From positions 1-42,334 of the forward strand of contig NZ_QTYB01000021.1 in assembly GCF_003461955.1 (NCBI RefSeq): a stretch of DNA of 42,334 nucleotides. The letters run 5' to 3'. The position numbers and the translations under genes are program-made. Positions 35,050-42,334 of this stretch are shown here, one piece after another. The notes below the pieces were generated by a model that was given only the letters and a program-made list of their open reading frames with translations, did no database searches and had not been told where the DNA came from. This DNA is from Ruminococcus sp. AM36-2AA (GTDB lineage: Bacteria > Bacillota > Clostridia > Lachnospirales > Lachnospiraceae). Each line of letters begins with the position of its first letter. Position 1 is the first letter of the stretch.

Positions 35050-35775
35050 TCACCAGATCTTTTTTCCCGTTTCCATATCTACAAGATCCAGATAGACCAC
35101 ACGGAACTTTTCGCCAAATTCCTGATCTCTGTGCCAGTGCCCAAAATACCACCGGGTCAGTGAATCATATACCGTCTCACTTACATACTGCAGATAATTC
35201 TGCAATTGCCGTTCTTCCATCGCCGAGTGATATCCCCCAAGTGAAGGTATAAGATTTAACGGACAGGTATGTGTAATCACATAATCTACCTTATAGTCAC
35301 AGGCCTTAAGATTTTTATTTCCATTCTCATAATCTTCCTCAGAGGGAATCTCTTCCTCCCAGTAACTTTTGTTCAGGGTACGATATGCCCTGTCTATGGA
35401 AAAAGCTCCTCCAAAACAGAATATTCGTTTCCCTTTCAGACAAAGAACTTCTCCTCGAAGCACATGAATGATCCTGCTTCGGATCATATGGACTCTGGCA
35501 TTATTCCATTGTTCAACAGGGAATTTATTCAGTGCACGGTGATTTTCATGATTTCCATCCGCAAAAATAATATATCCGTTTATTTTCTGAAGAAACCGGT
35601 CTACATCATCCAAAAATACATGCTCATCTCTGTTATCCCAGAATACAAACCCAAAATCTCCGGCAACAAATAATGCATCTCCCTCTCGAAGCTGTCTGGT
35701 AATCATCGTTAATGCCGCAGTATCACCGTGCAGATCTCCGGTAATAAGCAATCTTCCTGATATTTCTGTTTCCAT
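35050..35775 (-). CDS. Calcineurin-like metallophosphoesterase
   Basis: A 241-residue two-metal phosphoesterase. All family motifs are present in order: GDLHGD (residue ~13), GDFGFVFWDN, FADGNHENH (~73), VITHTCP and FGHWHRDQEF. It lies downstream of the Ig-like glycerophosphodiesterase gene, 100 bases away, with GAGGAG before the ATG. The substrate could be a nucleotide, a phosphoprotein or another phosphoester; the sequence does not say. Confidence 0.9.
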   Translation of the reverse strand: METEISGRLLITGDLHGDTAALTMITRQLREGDALFVAGDFGFVFWDNRDEHVFLDDVDRFLQKINGYIIFADGNHENHRALNKFPVEQWNNARVHMIRSRIIHVLRGEVLCLKGKRIFCFGGAFSIDRAYRTLNKSYWEEEIPSEEDYENGNKNLKACDYKVDYVITHTCPLNLIPSLGGYHSAMEERQLQNYLQYVSETVYDSLTRWYFGHWHRDQEFGEKFRVVYLDLVDMETGKKIW

Positions 35776-35875
35776 ACTGTTTCAACTCCTCTACTGGTAT
35801 CTGTAACATTCTCTGACCTTCCATCTGATGCTCTGCATAACCGTAACAGAAGAATACCTGTCAGCCTCCAGCGTC

Positions 35876-37408
35876 TTACATCATTCTCTCACAGGTAAGA
35901 TAATCTGTACCCCAGTTTTTATAGCAGTCTGCAATCCTGGAATCTGTAAACAGCCACAGTGCGACCTTAATATTTTTCGAATGCGCTCTGGCTATTGTAG
36001 CTCTGTTGGTACATCCATACTGAGCACTTACGTCAAATTTATATCTGGCACATTCATTCAGCGCTGCACTGGTGATCTGATCCCGGAGTATCCACTGTAT
36101 GCTCACGGTTCTGTTTATCTGTCTGAGCATGATCAGCGGTTCTTCCTTAAACGAGATCACAACCGGACTTTTTCTGGATTTTTTTATGATCTGGTTAAAC
36201 TTTGCAACACCATTCTGATCCAGGTTTGATTTGATCTCGATCACCGGTGTCATGGAATATTTATTACAGCACTGAAGATACTGTTCCAGTGTAGGAATAA
36301 TATTATGCTTATATGCAGAAGCATTTGTTCCTGTAATAACCGGATACTTCTTTACTTCCTGATATGTGAGGTTTTCAATTCTCTTATCAACGCCACACAT
36401 ACGCAGCAGATTAGAATCATGAAAAATCACAAATGTCCCGTCTTTTAACTGTCGTACATCGGTTTCTACATACTTCGCACCTTTCTGTCCTGCAAGGCTG
36501 AAAGCAGGAAGTGTGTTTTCCGGTGCTTCCAGACTTAATCCTCTGTGCAGGATCGTACCAGAACTTCCACTCAGAGGTGCATTGGATGTACCTGTCTTTT
36601 TGTCTCGAACGTATACCTGTATGGTATTTTTTATTTTCTTTCCACCATCTGCCGTCACTGTGATCTTTACAAGGCCGGGAGCCTTTGCTGTAATTTTTCC
36701 CGTCCTGGATACTGTAACAACGGAACTGTTGGATGTGGCATAAGTTATTGTTCTTACATATGCATTTCCCGGATGGACAGTTACCTTCAGTTTTTTCTGT
36801 TCCCCTTTATCCATTACGATTTCTGAAGAAGTCGAAACTGATTTCAGTTCTGCTCCGACAACCACTTCCGCAGATGCAATATACCGGTTTCTTCCCAAAG
36901 ACACACAGGTTATTTTGACTGTGCCTGTTGTTTTTGGTGTTACAATACCACTGGATGAAACTGTCGCGATTTTTGTATTCGAAGATTTATAAATTGCCAC
37001 GCTTCCATGCTTTTCCGGCTTCAGCTGTATTGTTTTTCCTGTTTTTGTTTTTATCGGAGTTGTTTTATATCCGGTAAAATCTGTGTATATGAGCTGATTA
37101 TATGTATACACTTTACAGGAAATTTTTTTTCCTCCATAAACAGCATAAATCTGAACATTTCCCCAGCTCTTTGCGGTGACTTTTCCATTGGATATGGCTG
37201 CAAGTTTGGGATTGCTGCTTTTCCACTGGACTTTCTTTGGATCTACTTTTCTTCCATTGTTGTAAACAGACAACTCTTTGGTTTTTCCTACCTGCACAGA
37301 AGCTGTTTTCTGCTCAAAATGAAAACTTTCTGTTGCCGCTGCTGCCGGTACTGAAAAGCAGATCAATAAGATAACCATTGCTATCAGACCTCTGATTTTT
37401 TTCCTCAT
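35876..37408 (-). CDS. Secreted Ig-like (Big_2) and glycerophosphodiester phosphodiesterase protein
   Basis: A 510-residue exported protein. The signal peptide MRKKIRGLIAMVILLICF ends near PAAAATES. About three bacterial Ig-like (Big_2-type) domains follow, recognisable by WKSSNPKLAAISNGKVTAKS, YKSSNTKIATVSSSGIVTPK and YATSNSSVVTVSRTGKITAK. The C-terminal ~225 residues are a GDPD domain: HRGLSLEAPENTLPAF, YVETDVRQLKDG, FHDSNLLRMCG and PVIEIKSNL. It may hydrolyse glycerophosphodiesters or teichoic-acid-type polymers at the surface. I start it at M37408 with AGGAGG upstream; there is no LPXTG anchor. Confidence 0.92.
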   Translation of the reverse strand: MRKKIRGLIAMVILLICFSVPAAAATESFHFEQKTASVQVGKTKELSVYNNGRKVDPKKVQWKSSNPKLAAISNGKVTAKSWGNVQIYAVYGGKKISCKVYTYNQLIYTDFTGYKTTPIKTKTGKTIQLKPEKHGSVAIYKSSNTKIATVSSSGIVTPKTTGTVKITCVSLGRNRYIASAEVVVGAELKSVSTSSEIVMDKGEQKKLKVTVHPGNAYVRTITYATSNSSVVTVSRTGKITAKAPGLVKITVTADGGKKIKNTIQVYVRDKKTGTSNAPLSGSSGTILHRGLSLEAPENTLPAFSLAGQKGAKYVETDVRQLKDGTFVIFHDSNLLRMCGVDKRIENLTYQEVKKYPVITGTNASAYKHNIIPTLEQYLQCCNKYSMTPVIEIKSNLDQNGVAKFNQIIKKSRKSPVVISFKEEPLIMLRQINRTVSIQWILRDQITSAALNECARYKFDVSAQYGCTNRATIARAHSKNIKVALWLFTDSRIADCYKNWGTDYLTCERMM

Positions 37409-37442
37409 ACTGTGATTCCTCCTAAAAACATTCTGTAAAGTT

Positions 37443-37471
37443 ATTATGCCGTAAATATCGGACATTTACAA
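37443..37471 (-). promoter_or_regulatory. Promoter of the Ig-like/GDPD gene
   Basis: TTGTAA (37471-37466), a 17-base spacer and CATAAT (37448-37443) on the minus strand. Confidence 0.6.
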
Positions 37472-37494
37472 GTTTCATATCTCTGTTTTATATG

Positions 37495-37531
37495 CAAAAA
37501 AACACCTTCCGGATCCAATCCGGAAAGTGTT
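37495..37531 (-). terminator. Terminator of the deacetylase/racemase operon
   Basis: AACACTTTCCGGAT and ATCCGGAAGGTGTT form a long stem with a 3-base loop, followed by a run of T on the minus strand. Confidence 0.9.
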
Positions 37532-37552
37532 TCTGCTCTGTTGTTTTTCAGT

Positions 37553-38272
37553 TTATAATTCTACATTGCTGCTGTTTGTAAAAACCGGATAAACTGCCGG
37601 AATGTGCCGCATTCCAACTCTTACACATAATTCCGCATACGCAACCGCCAGAAATGCCGGATCAATGATCTTCACCGGAAGTTCCTTTTCCAGCTTTTCT
37701 CCATATCCTGCCATTCCAAGACAACCTAAGATGATCCCGTCGGAATGATCTTCCTCCACTGCTTTTTTGCAGACAGCTTTCAGATATTTTTCTGTAGCCT
37801 CCGGATTGGTGCGCAGTTCTCCGATCGGAATATCCAGCGCCCGGACTGCTGCCATTTTTTCCCTGGCAATGCCGTTTCGCATCAGACGACGGTAGGTTCT
37901 TGGAATATTGATACTCTCGGAAGTCAGCACCGTAAAACGGTTGCAGATCATGCTCGCCGCAGTCAGACTGGTTTCTCCGGGACCGATCACCGGAATTCTT
38001 ACATTTTCACGGATGGCATCAATTCCCACATCGCTGAAGCAGTAGATCACAATGGCATCGTATCCTTCTTTTTCCGCACGGATACTCTCCTTTACCATTT
38101 CCGCCGCAGCAAAGGCCTCATCTGTATTACAGTCCAGCTCGTCCGGACCTTTTTTGATACAGTCCACGGAAACCTCAGCATCGGAGGAAAGTGCCACTTT
38201 CAGCATTTTCTCACGTGCATCCATAGTTTCTCTGCTCATGGCTTTGTCTGACATGATTACTTTTATTTTCAT
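37553..38272 (-). CDS. Hydantoin/aspartate-glutamate racemase family protein
   Basis: A 239-residue cofactor-independent racemase fold. The two catalytic cysteines are Cys78 in VIYCFSDVGIDAIRE and Cys184 in IILGCLGMAGYGEKL. Both motifs resemble hydantoin racemases (CFSDPGLDA, LGCAGM) more than glutamate racemase MurI. VIGPGETSLTAA is also typical. It is the last gene of a cluster with two PuuE-type deacetylases and an amino-acid symporter fragment, 3 bases after the latter. A role in handling hydantoins, cyclic imides or D-amino acids is inferred. Confidence 0.85.
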   Translation of the reverse strand: MKIKVIMSDKAMSRETMDAREKMLKVALSSDAEVSVDCIKKGPDELDCNTDEAFAAAEMVKESIRAEKEGYDAIVIYCFSDVGIDAIRENVRIPVIGPGETSLTAASMICNRFTVLTSESINIPRTYRRLMRNGIAREKMAAVRALDIPIGELRTNPEATEKYLKAVCKKAVEEDHSDGIILGCLGMAGYGEKLEKELPVKIIDPAFLAVAYAELCVRVGMRHIPAVYPVFTNSSNVEL

Positions 38273-38275
38273 TTT

Positions 38276-39184
38276 TTATCTGTTCTCCTTTGCTGCCTCC
38301 GCAGTCCATACCTCAGATTCTACTCCGATATCAGATGCCACAAAACGCCTGCCTGGATTTTTCTTATAATTCTCATATGCTTTGGTAACCAGTTTTCTTC
38401 CAACCAGAAGTGTCGGGATGTTGACAAAGATCAGGATTACATTGATCAGGTCAGATACATACCACAGGTTATCCAGCTGAAGTCCGGATAATACAGTCAG
38501 GGTTCCAAGTGGAACGAAGATCAGCGCTCCAAGGCATCTTGTAAAATAGATGAACTTTTTATTCTTGGAAATCTTGTTTGCAGCGATCTCTGTATAAGTC
38601 AGGTCACAGAGAAGTGTTGTAAATGCAAACAGTCCAAATGCAACGACCACGATGATAAATACGATCACATCCAGGATTCCGTCTCCCGGTACCAGCTCCT
38701 TGACGGAAATCAGGAACGTTCCGATCTTGTTTGCCTTCATCACATCCCAGTCAATGGACGGATTATTCCAGATAGCACCTGCAGTTACCACAAAACCAGC
38801 CAGAGAGCAGATCACGATGGTATCTACAAATACACCGATGGACTGAATGAATCCCTGCTCGCACGGATGATTGGCATCCGCAATAGAGGAGGCCTGTGTT
38901 GCAGTACCCATACCAGCCTCATTGGATAAAAGTCCTCGTTTCAGTCCCTGTGCCATAGCCACACCAAATGCTCCGCCAAAGATAGCGCTTGGTTTAAATG
39001 CTCCTACAAATACAGCCGCAAAGAATCCCGGCACTTTTCCGATATTCAGAACGATCAGTACCAGTACGATGAGAACATATAACCCTGCCATAACCGGTAC
39101 AACCGCATCGGAAAATTTTGTTACGCTTTTGATTCCGCCAAATGTGATAACTGCGATGACCACGATAATAGCAACTGCGATCAC
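38276..39184 (-). pseudogene. N-terminally truncated AGCS-family alanine/glycine:Na+ symporter
   Basis: A 302-residue reading frame with AGCS hallmarks: FGGIKSVTKFSDAVVPVMAG, then GLLSNEAGMGTATQASS and IQSIGVFVDTIVICSLAGF. Complete members have roughly 450-500 residues, with about 170-200 before GGIKS; here the frame opens only ~38 residues before it. It runs up against the end of the deacetylase gene: in-frame sequence continues past the GTG at 39184 to a stop near 39265, inside that gene. The first four or so membrane helices are missing. It is probably non-functional, unless it is a true half-size form. Confidence 0.72.
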
Positions 39185-39222
39185 ATAGTACAGGGGATCT
39201 GTTACCTGTGTTGTTTTTCCTG

Positions 39223-40062
39223 TTACTTCTCCTGCTGATTTTTCAGGCAGTAGTCATACATTTCCTCACCGGTTGTCCACCATACACCATCAAAGGTTTC
39301 AATATAATCCAGAAGCTCTTCCAGAAGTCCGATCCTGCCCGGTGCTCCGATGGCTGCCGGATCCAGCTGAAGGACATAACAGAGGCCGTATTCATGGCAT
39401 CCGAAAAATTCATCCTTCCAGTTGTTAAGAACTCCTGTATAATTTGCGATCCTGCCCTGGCCTGCCGGAAATGCCGGATGATAGTTGAACGCAAAATACG
39501 GAAGATCATAGTTTACCCAGTGAATAGGGATCTCCAGGATCTTATCCTCACCCAGATCTTTCCAGTATGGTCTGTCATCATCGCAGAGATTGCTGGAATA
39601 CACCAGGCCGTTTTTCTTTGCGATCCGTAATGTATCCAGGGTCAGCTCGCCTTCCGGGGAACGAAATCCCTTCGGTGTAACGCCGCATACCTTTTCAATC
39701 GCAGCGATTCCTTTTTTGATGGCGCTTTCCTGCTCTTCCTCGGATAATAATGCCATATGCTCATGATGATATCCCAGTGCTGCGATCTCGTGGCCTTTTT
39801 CCACAATGGCTTTCAGCTTATCCGGATACTGCTCTGCCACCCATCCAGGAGTAAAAAATGTTGCGCGGATGCCCCGTTCTTCCAGTATTTTTAAGATACG
39901 GTCCACGCCTCTTGTCATTCCGTACTGTCCAAGAGACAGTGTTTTCGGCATATCCTTGCAGGTGGGATCTAACTGCAGCCAGAACAGTTCCGCATTCAGG
40001 TTGATGGTGATCATGGCGCTGCATTTTTTGTTTTCCGGCCACTTTGGTCTTTCCAGTTTCAT
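39223..40062 (-). CDS. NodB/PuuE-type polysaccharide deacetylase homologue, degenerate active site
   Basis: A 279-residue protein paralogous to its upstream neighbour (shared SLSLGQYG-like block, VDRIL, GIRATFF/GVKATFF, GFRSPEG, AGQGRI, APGRIGLLEELLDYI). Compared with it, the metal/catalytic FDVD motif is INLN (Asp to Asn21), and the HHGYAH motif is ALGYHH (first zinc His to Leu96). Only His100 remains. It is therefore likely to be metal-free, either a partner subunit or an enzyme with altered chemistry; PuuE allantoinases of this fold also work without the canonical metal site. The start (40062) follows AGGAGGAG and lies 2 bases after the previous stop. Confidence 0.85.
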   Translation of the reverse strand: MKLERPKWPENKKCSAMITINLNAELFWLQLDPTCKDMPKTLSLGQYGMTRGVDRILKILEERGIRATFFTPGWVAEQYPDKLKAIVEKGHEIAALGYHHEHMALLSEEEQESAIKKGIAAIEKVCGVTPKGFRSPEGELTLDTLRIAKKNGLVYSSNLCDDDRPYWKDLGEDKILEIPIHWVNYDLPYFAFNYHPAFPAGQGRIANYTGVLNNWKDEFFGCHEYGLCYVLQLDPAAIGAPGRIGLLEELLDYIETFDGVWWTTGEEMYDYCLKNQQEK

Positions 40063-40064
40063 CC

Positions 40065-40922
40065 TTATTTCTCCTCCTGTTCTTGTGAATGGCTTCGATA
40101 CCAGTCTGATACTTCCGTTCCTGTTGCCACCCAGACATCCTCTTTGGATGTGATCTGCTCCAGCATATGTTTCAGGATCTGGATCCTTCCAGGGGAACCA
40201 ATTACCTGGGGATGACTCATATAAGAAATGCAAAGCCCCTCTCTGTAATGTCCGCGGAACTCTCTCATAAAATTGTCTTCTACCAGACGATAGCTGGAAA
40301 TCCTGTCCTGTCCTGCCGGTTCTGCCGGATACATGTTATATGCCATAGCTACGTAATCATCTACTTCCCATTTCGTAGGGATCTCGATAAAATCTGTTTC
40401 CTCACCGTTTATGATCGTACGATATGGTCTGTCGTCACCACGCATGGAGCTTGAATAACGGAAGCCTCTCTCATACAGAAGCTGCGGTGTGATCTTTGCC
40501 CAGTCACCGGATGGAGTACGGAAGCCTGTTACTTCATGACCGATAAGCTTTTTAAAGATTGCCTGAGTCTTCTCAATGATCTCGATCTGCTCCTCTGTTG
40601 TTTTTCCCGCAAATCTCTCATGTGCATATCCATGATGTCCGATCTCATGTCCTGCCTCTGCGATCCTCATGATCACATCTGGATAACGTTCAGCTGTCAG
40701 CCCCGGTACAAAAAATGTTGCTTTTACACCGTAACGATCCAGCATATCCAGGATACGGTCTACGCAGCGCTTTGGTCCGTACTGGCCTACGGATAAGGAT
40801 TTGATGTATTTCTCACCGTTTGGAAGTCCACGGTTTCCGTTTTCCCAGGTGGTATCTCCGTCTACATCGAAGGTAAACATTACCGCACATTTTTTACCTT
40901 CCGGCCATTTTAAATTTCCCAT
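40065..40922 (-). CDS. NodB/PuuE-type polysaccharide deacetylase (metal site intact)
   Basis: A 285-residue carbohydrate-esterase-4-like protein of the HpPgdA/PuuE group. The N-terminus WPEGKKCAVMFTFDVDGDTTW carries the aspartates (19, 21), and HHGYAHE supplies His97 and His101, so the zinc triad is present. GFRTPSGDW, YSSSMRGDDRPY and SPGRIQILKHMLEQI complete the family pattern. There is no signal peptide, so a cytosolic small molecule (cyclic imide, ureide or similar) is more likely than peptidoglycan. The start (40922) precedes the longer in-frame ATG and has AAAGGAA. First structural gene of the operon after gntR. Confidence 0.88.
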   Translation of the reverse strand: MGNLKWPEGKKCAVMFTFDVDGDTTWENGNRGLPNGEKYIKSLSVGQYGPKRCVDRILDMLDRYGVKATFFVPGLTAERYPDVIMRIAEAGHEIGHHGYAHERFAGKTTEEQIEIIEKTQAIFKKLIGHEVTGFRTPSGDWAKITPQLLYERGFRYSSSMRGDDRPYRTIINGEETDFIEIPTKWEVDDYVAMAYNMYPAEPAGQDRISSYRLVEDNFMREFRGHYREGLCISYMSHPQVIGSPGRIQILKHMLEQITSKEDVWVATGTEVSDWYRSHSQEQEEK

Positions 40923-41026
40923 TGTGTATTCCTTTCTGTTCTTTCTGGATTGTGAATTATCGTCTGAATACATATTCATTCTTTTTGAATTAATATTTGT
41001 TCACTTGGTCACCCACTTGTTTATAA

Positions 41027-41056
41027 AGAATAGCACCCGAAGGTGCTTTTCGTCAA
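41027..41056 (-). promoter_or_regulatory. Promoter of the deacetylase operon with palindromic spacer
   Basis: TTGACG (41056-41051), an 18-base spacer and TATTCT (41032-41027) on the minus strand. The spacer contains the perfect inverted repeat AGCACC-TTCG-GGTGCT. A TGGGTGACCA sequence, possibly a GntR site, follows just downstream (41007-41016). Confidence 0.55.
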
Positions 41057-41164
41057 TGGTTTTTTCATTATCCTGTACTTTTTCGCCTGTTTCCGCCCCC
41101 GGTCCATGATTTTTTCCAAGCAAAGGCCGGGAACTTCTGGCATTTTAGCTAAATGCATATTTAA

Positions 41165-41866
41165 TCAATTATCCCTCAGCATATCCATCGTTACCTGAAG
41201 ATGTTCCTGCATCAGCTTCTGTGCTGCTTCCGTATCCCTTCTGCGGATCGCATCAATGATCTGACGATGTGATTCCAGCTCCTGCTTTTCGGAAGTGGCT
41301 TCCAGCACATCATAAAACTGCCCATACATCATATCCAAGATCGCATTCAGGACCAGCTCCAGTGTCTGGGTCATGAACATACTGCCGGTTTTTTCCGCAT
41401 AGAGCTTGTGCAGTTCAAATTCACCGGTTGTAGTTCCGGTTGTCTCGTAGGTATGTTCCACTTTTTTGTAAGCTTTTTCCAGATCATCAATGTCTTCTTC
41501 GGATGCGTTACGGATGATCAGCTCCACACCCTTTACTTCCAGAACCTGACGGACTTCATAAGCTTCCAGCATGGAATAGCGTTCCAGATTTTTGCTGAGA
41601 CTTTCTGTACGTTTCTCGGATCCGTGGCCTGGCTGTTCCCTTAAGAATCTTCCTTTTCCCTGGTAAGAAACGATCACACCTCTGGTTTCCAGAACATGAA
41701 ATGCCTCTCTTAACACATTCCGGCTGACTTTCAGCTGCTCGATCAGTTCTCTTTCCGGCGGAAGCTTGCCACCTGGCTGGATATGCTTCTCATCGATCAG
41801 CCTGTAAAGTTCTTCTACTACTTCTTCATATAATAAAGTCCGTGCGGATTGACTTCTTAATCTCAT
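41165..41866 (-). CDS. GntR-family regulator, FadR/FCD subfamily
   Basis: A 233-residue regulator. The winged helix reads LYEEVVEELYRLIDEKHIQPG and PPERELIEQLKVSRNVLREAF, and continues LETRGVIVSYQGKGRF. The C-terminal FCD domain (YEVRQVLEVKGVELIIRNASEEDIDDLEKA, then FHxxI-type ELHKLYAEKTGS and HRQIIDAIRRRDTEAAQKLMQEHL) would bind a small carboxylate with a metal. I prefer the ATG at 41866, whose ribosome site GGAG overlaps the earlier ATG at 41878. It precedes the deacetylase operon in the same direction and probably controls it. Confidence 0.92.
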   Translation of the reverse strand: MRLRSQSARTLLYEEVVEELYRLIDEKHIQPGGKLPPERELIEQLKVSRNVLREAFHVLETRGVIVSYQGKGRFLREQPGHGSEKRTESLSKNLERYSMLEAYEVRQVLEVKGVELIIRNASEEDIDDLEKAYKKVEHTYETTGTTTGEFELHKLYAEKTGSMFMTQTLELVLNAILDMMYGQFYDVLEATSEKQELESHRQIIDAIRRRDTEAAQKLMQEHLQVTMDMLRDN

Positions 41867-41910
41867 ATATTTCTCCATTCTGTTGATAATTCTGTATCCT
41901 TTAATTTTTA

Positions 41911-41943
41911 ATTATAATTGGTTTTTCTACAGTTGTACAACAG
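41911..41943 (-). promoter_or_regulatory. Promoter and probable autoregulatory site of the GntR gene
   Basis: TTGTAC (41940-41935), an 18-base spacer and TATAAT (41916-41911). The -35 is embedded in CAGTTGTACAACAG (41930-41943), a palindrome close to the FadR-subfamily pattern TNGTNNNACNA. Confidence 0.6.
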
Positions 41944-41972
41944 AATTTTTACCGGATTTGTCAAATAAGTAA

Positions 41973-42003
41973 ACGGCAGATTCTTTGTTGTGGATCTGCC
42001 GTC
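41973..42003 (-). terminator. Probable terminator after the repeat-protein gene
   Basis: GACGGCAGAT and ATCTGCCGTT pair around a 10-base loop. The following TTTACTT is only weakly T-rich. Confidence 0.55.
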
Positions 42004-42033
42004 AATAATACTGTACATGTATTTCATTTTCGA

Positions 42034-42334
42034 TCAGTCGTCGTAGTGATTCCAGTCTCCGAAGATTCCTTTGCTGCTATGGCCTGTTTTATGGCCATTT
42101 GCATCATAATGGTTTGCTCCGCCAAATACTCCCGGACGACTTTCTCCTACTTTGTGGCCTTTGGCATCATAATGATTCATTCCTCCGAAAATACCAGGTC
42201 TGCTTTCTCCGATCTTATGGCCTTTGGCATCATAATCATTATACCCTCCGAACAATCCGGGTCTGCTTTCCCCAATCTTATGACCATTTGAATAATCCGG
42301 GGTGAAATCCATCACCTGTCCGGCGTATGGAAAT
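42034..42334 (-). CDS. Protein of 21-residue tandem repeats (5' end outside the window)
   Basis: The last ~90 residues consist of four imperfect 21-residue repeats, consensus YDAKGHKIGESRPGIFGG-xNH. The GHK-GESRPG-FGG core repeats at DNA level every 63 bases; the last unit is the most divergent (GHKTGHSSKGIFGDWNH). There is no signal or membrane segment in the visible part. The frame stays open to the window edge, and the GTG/ATG at 42315/42312 lacks a good ribosome site, so the gene probably starts beyond the window. Similar GHK-G-S-PG-FGG repeats occur in uncharacterised Firmicute proteins. Function unknown. Confidence 0.7.
   Translation of the reverse strand, partial: FPYAGQVMDFTPDYSNGHKIGESRPGLFGGYNDYDAKGHKIGESRPGIFGGMNHYDAKGHKVGESRPGVFGGANHYDANGHKTGHSSKGIFGDWNHYDD

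Noticed and set aside
1..42334. Search for tRNA genes, CRISPR arrays, prophage or complete insertion sequences
   Set aside because: No cloverleaf-like sequences, regularly spaced repeats, transposase, integrase or phage structural genes were recognised by eye.

Overview
The window looks like a chromosomal segment of an anaerobic gut Firmicute, most likely a Lachnospiraceae-type Clostridium (Blautia/Dorea/Ruminococcus-like). This is an inference from moderate G+C, strong AGGAGG ribosome sites, TTGACA/TATAAT-type promoters, a flavodiiron protein, MATE pumps, LacI-controlled sugar loci and ABC sugar importers lacking their own ATPase. I see no tRNA, rRNA, CRISPR array, prophage or complete insertion sequence.

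Left part (1-10.7 kb). A gene-poor stretch carries three copies of a roughly 55-bp repeat, two of them forming a large foldback. Next comes a nitrogen-linked minus-strand cluster: putrescine aminotransferase, a P-II-like regulator and an APC amino-acid permease, with terminator-like hairpins in its leaders. A PPC-domain protein and a nitronate monooxygenase-like flavoprotein follow on the plus strand. The queD-queE-queC-queF operon makes the queuosine precursor and has a candidate preQ1-I riboswitch and terminator in its leader. A SEC-C protein closes this part.

Middle part (10.7-29.7 kb). A sucrose/fructan locus holds two ABC permeases, a binding lipoprotein and a GH32 beta-fructosidase. It faces a LacI regulator followed by an amylosucrase-type GH13 enzyme, and near-perfect CCGG-centred operators lie between them. 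Then come a flavodiiron protein with a cupin gene, a decayed MNT/HEPN toxin-antitoxin relic, a phosphoribosyltransferase-like gene ending at an amber codon with a 46-codon open extension, a MATE pump, the serine/threonine symporter SstT, a YdjM-like membrane protein, and malQ divergent from a second LacI regulator across a clear operator.

Right part (29.7-42.3 kb). A MATE pump and a GNAT acetyltransferase overlap. The most intriguing locus follows: two adjacent U32-type, cysteine-rich proteins resembling the UbiU/UbiV pair, in an organism type not expected to make ubiquinone. Beside them are a NifX-like/FKBP fusion with a His/Cys-rich linker, a metallophosphoesterase and a secreted Ig-like/glycerophosphodiesterase protein. 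A GntR-linked cluster then encodes two paralogous NodB/PuuE-type deacetylases (the second lacking catalytic residues), an N-terminally truncated AGCS amino-acid symporter and a hydantoin/Asp-Glu racemase. The window ends inside a gene for a protein of 21-residue tandem repeats.
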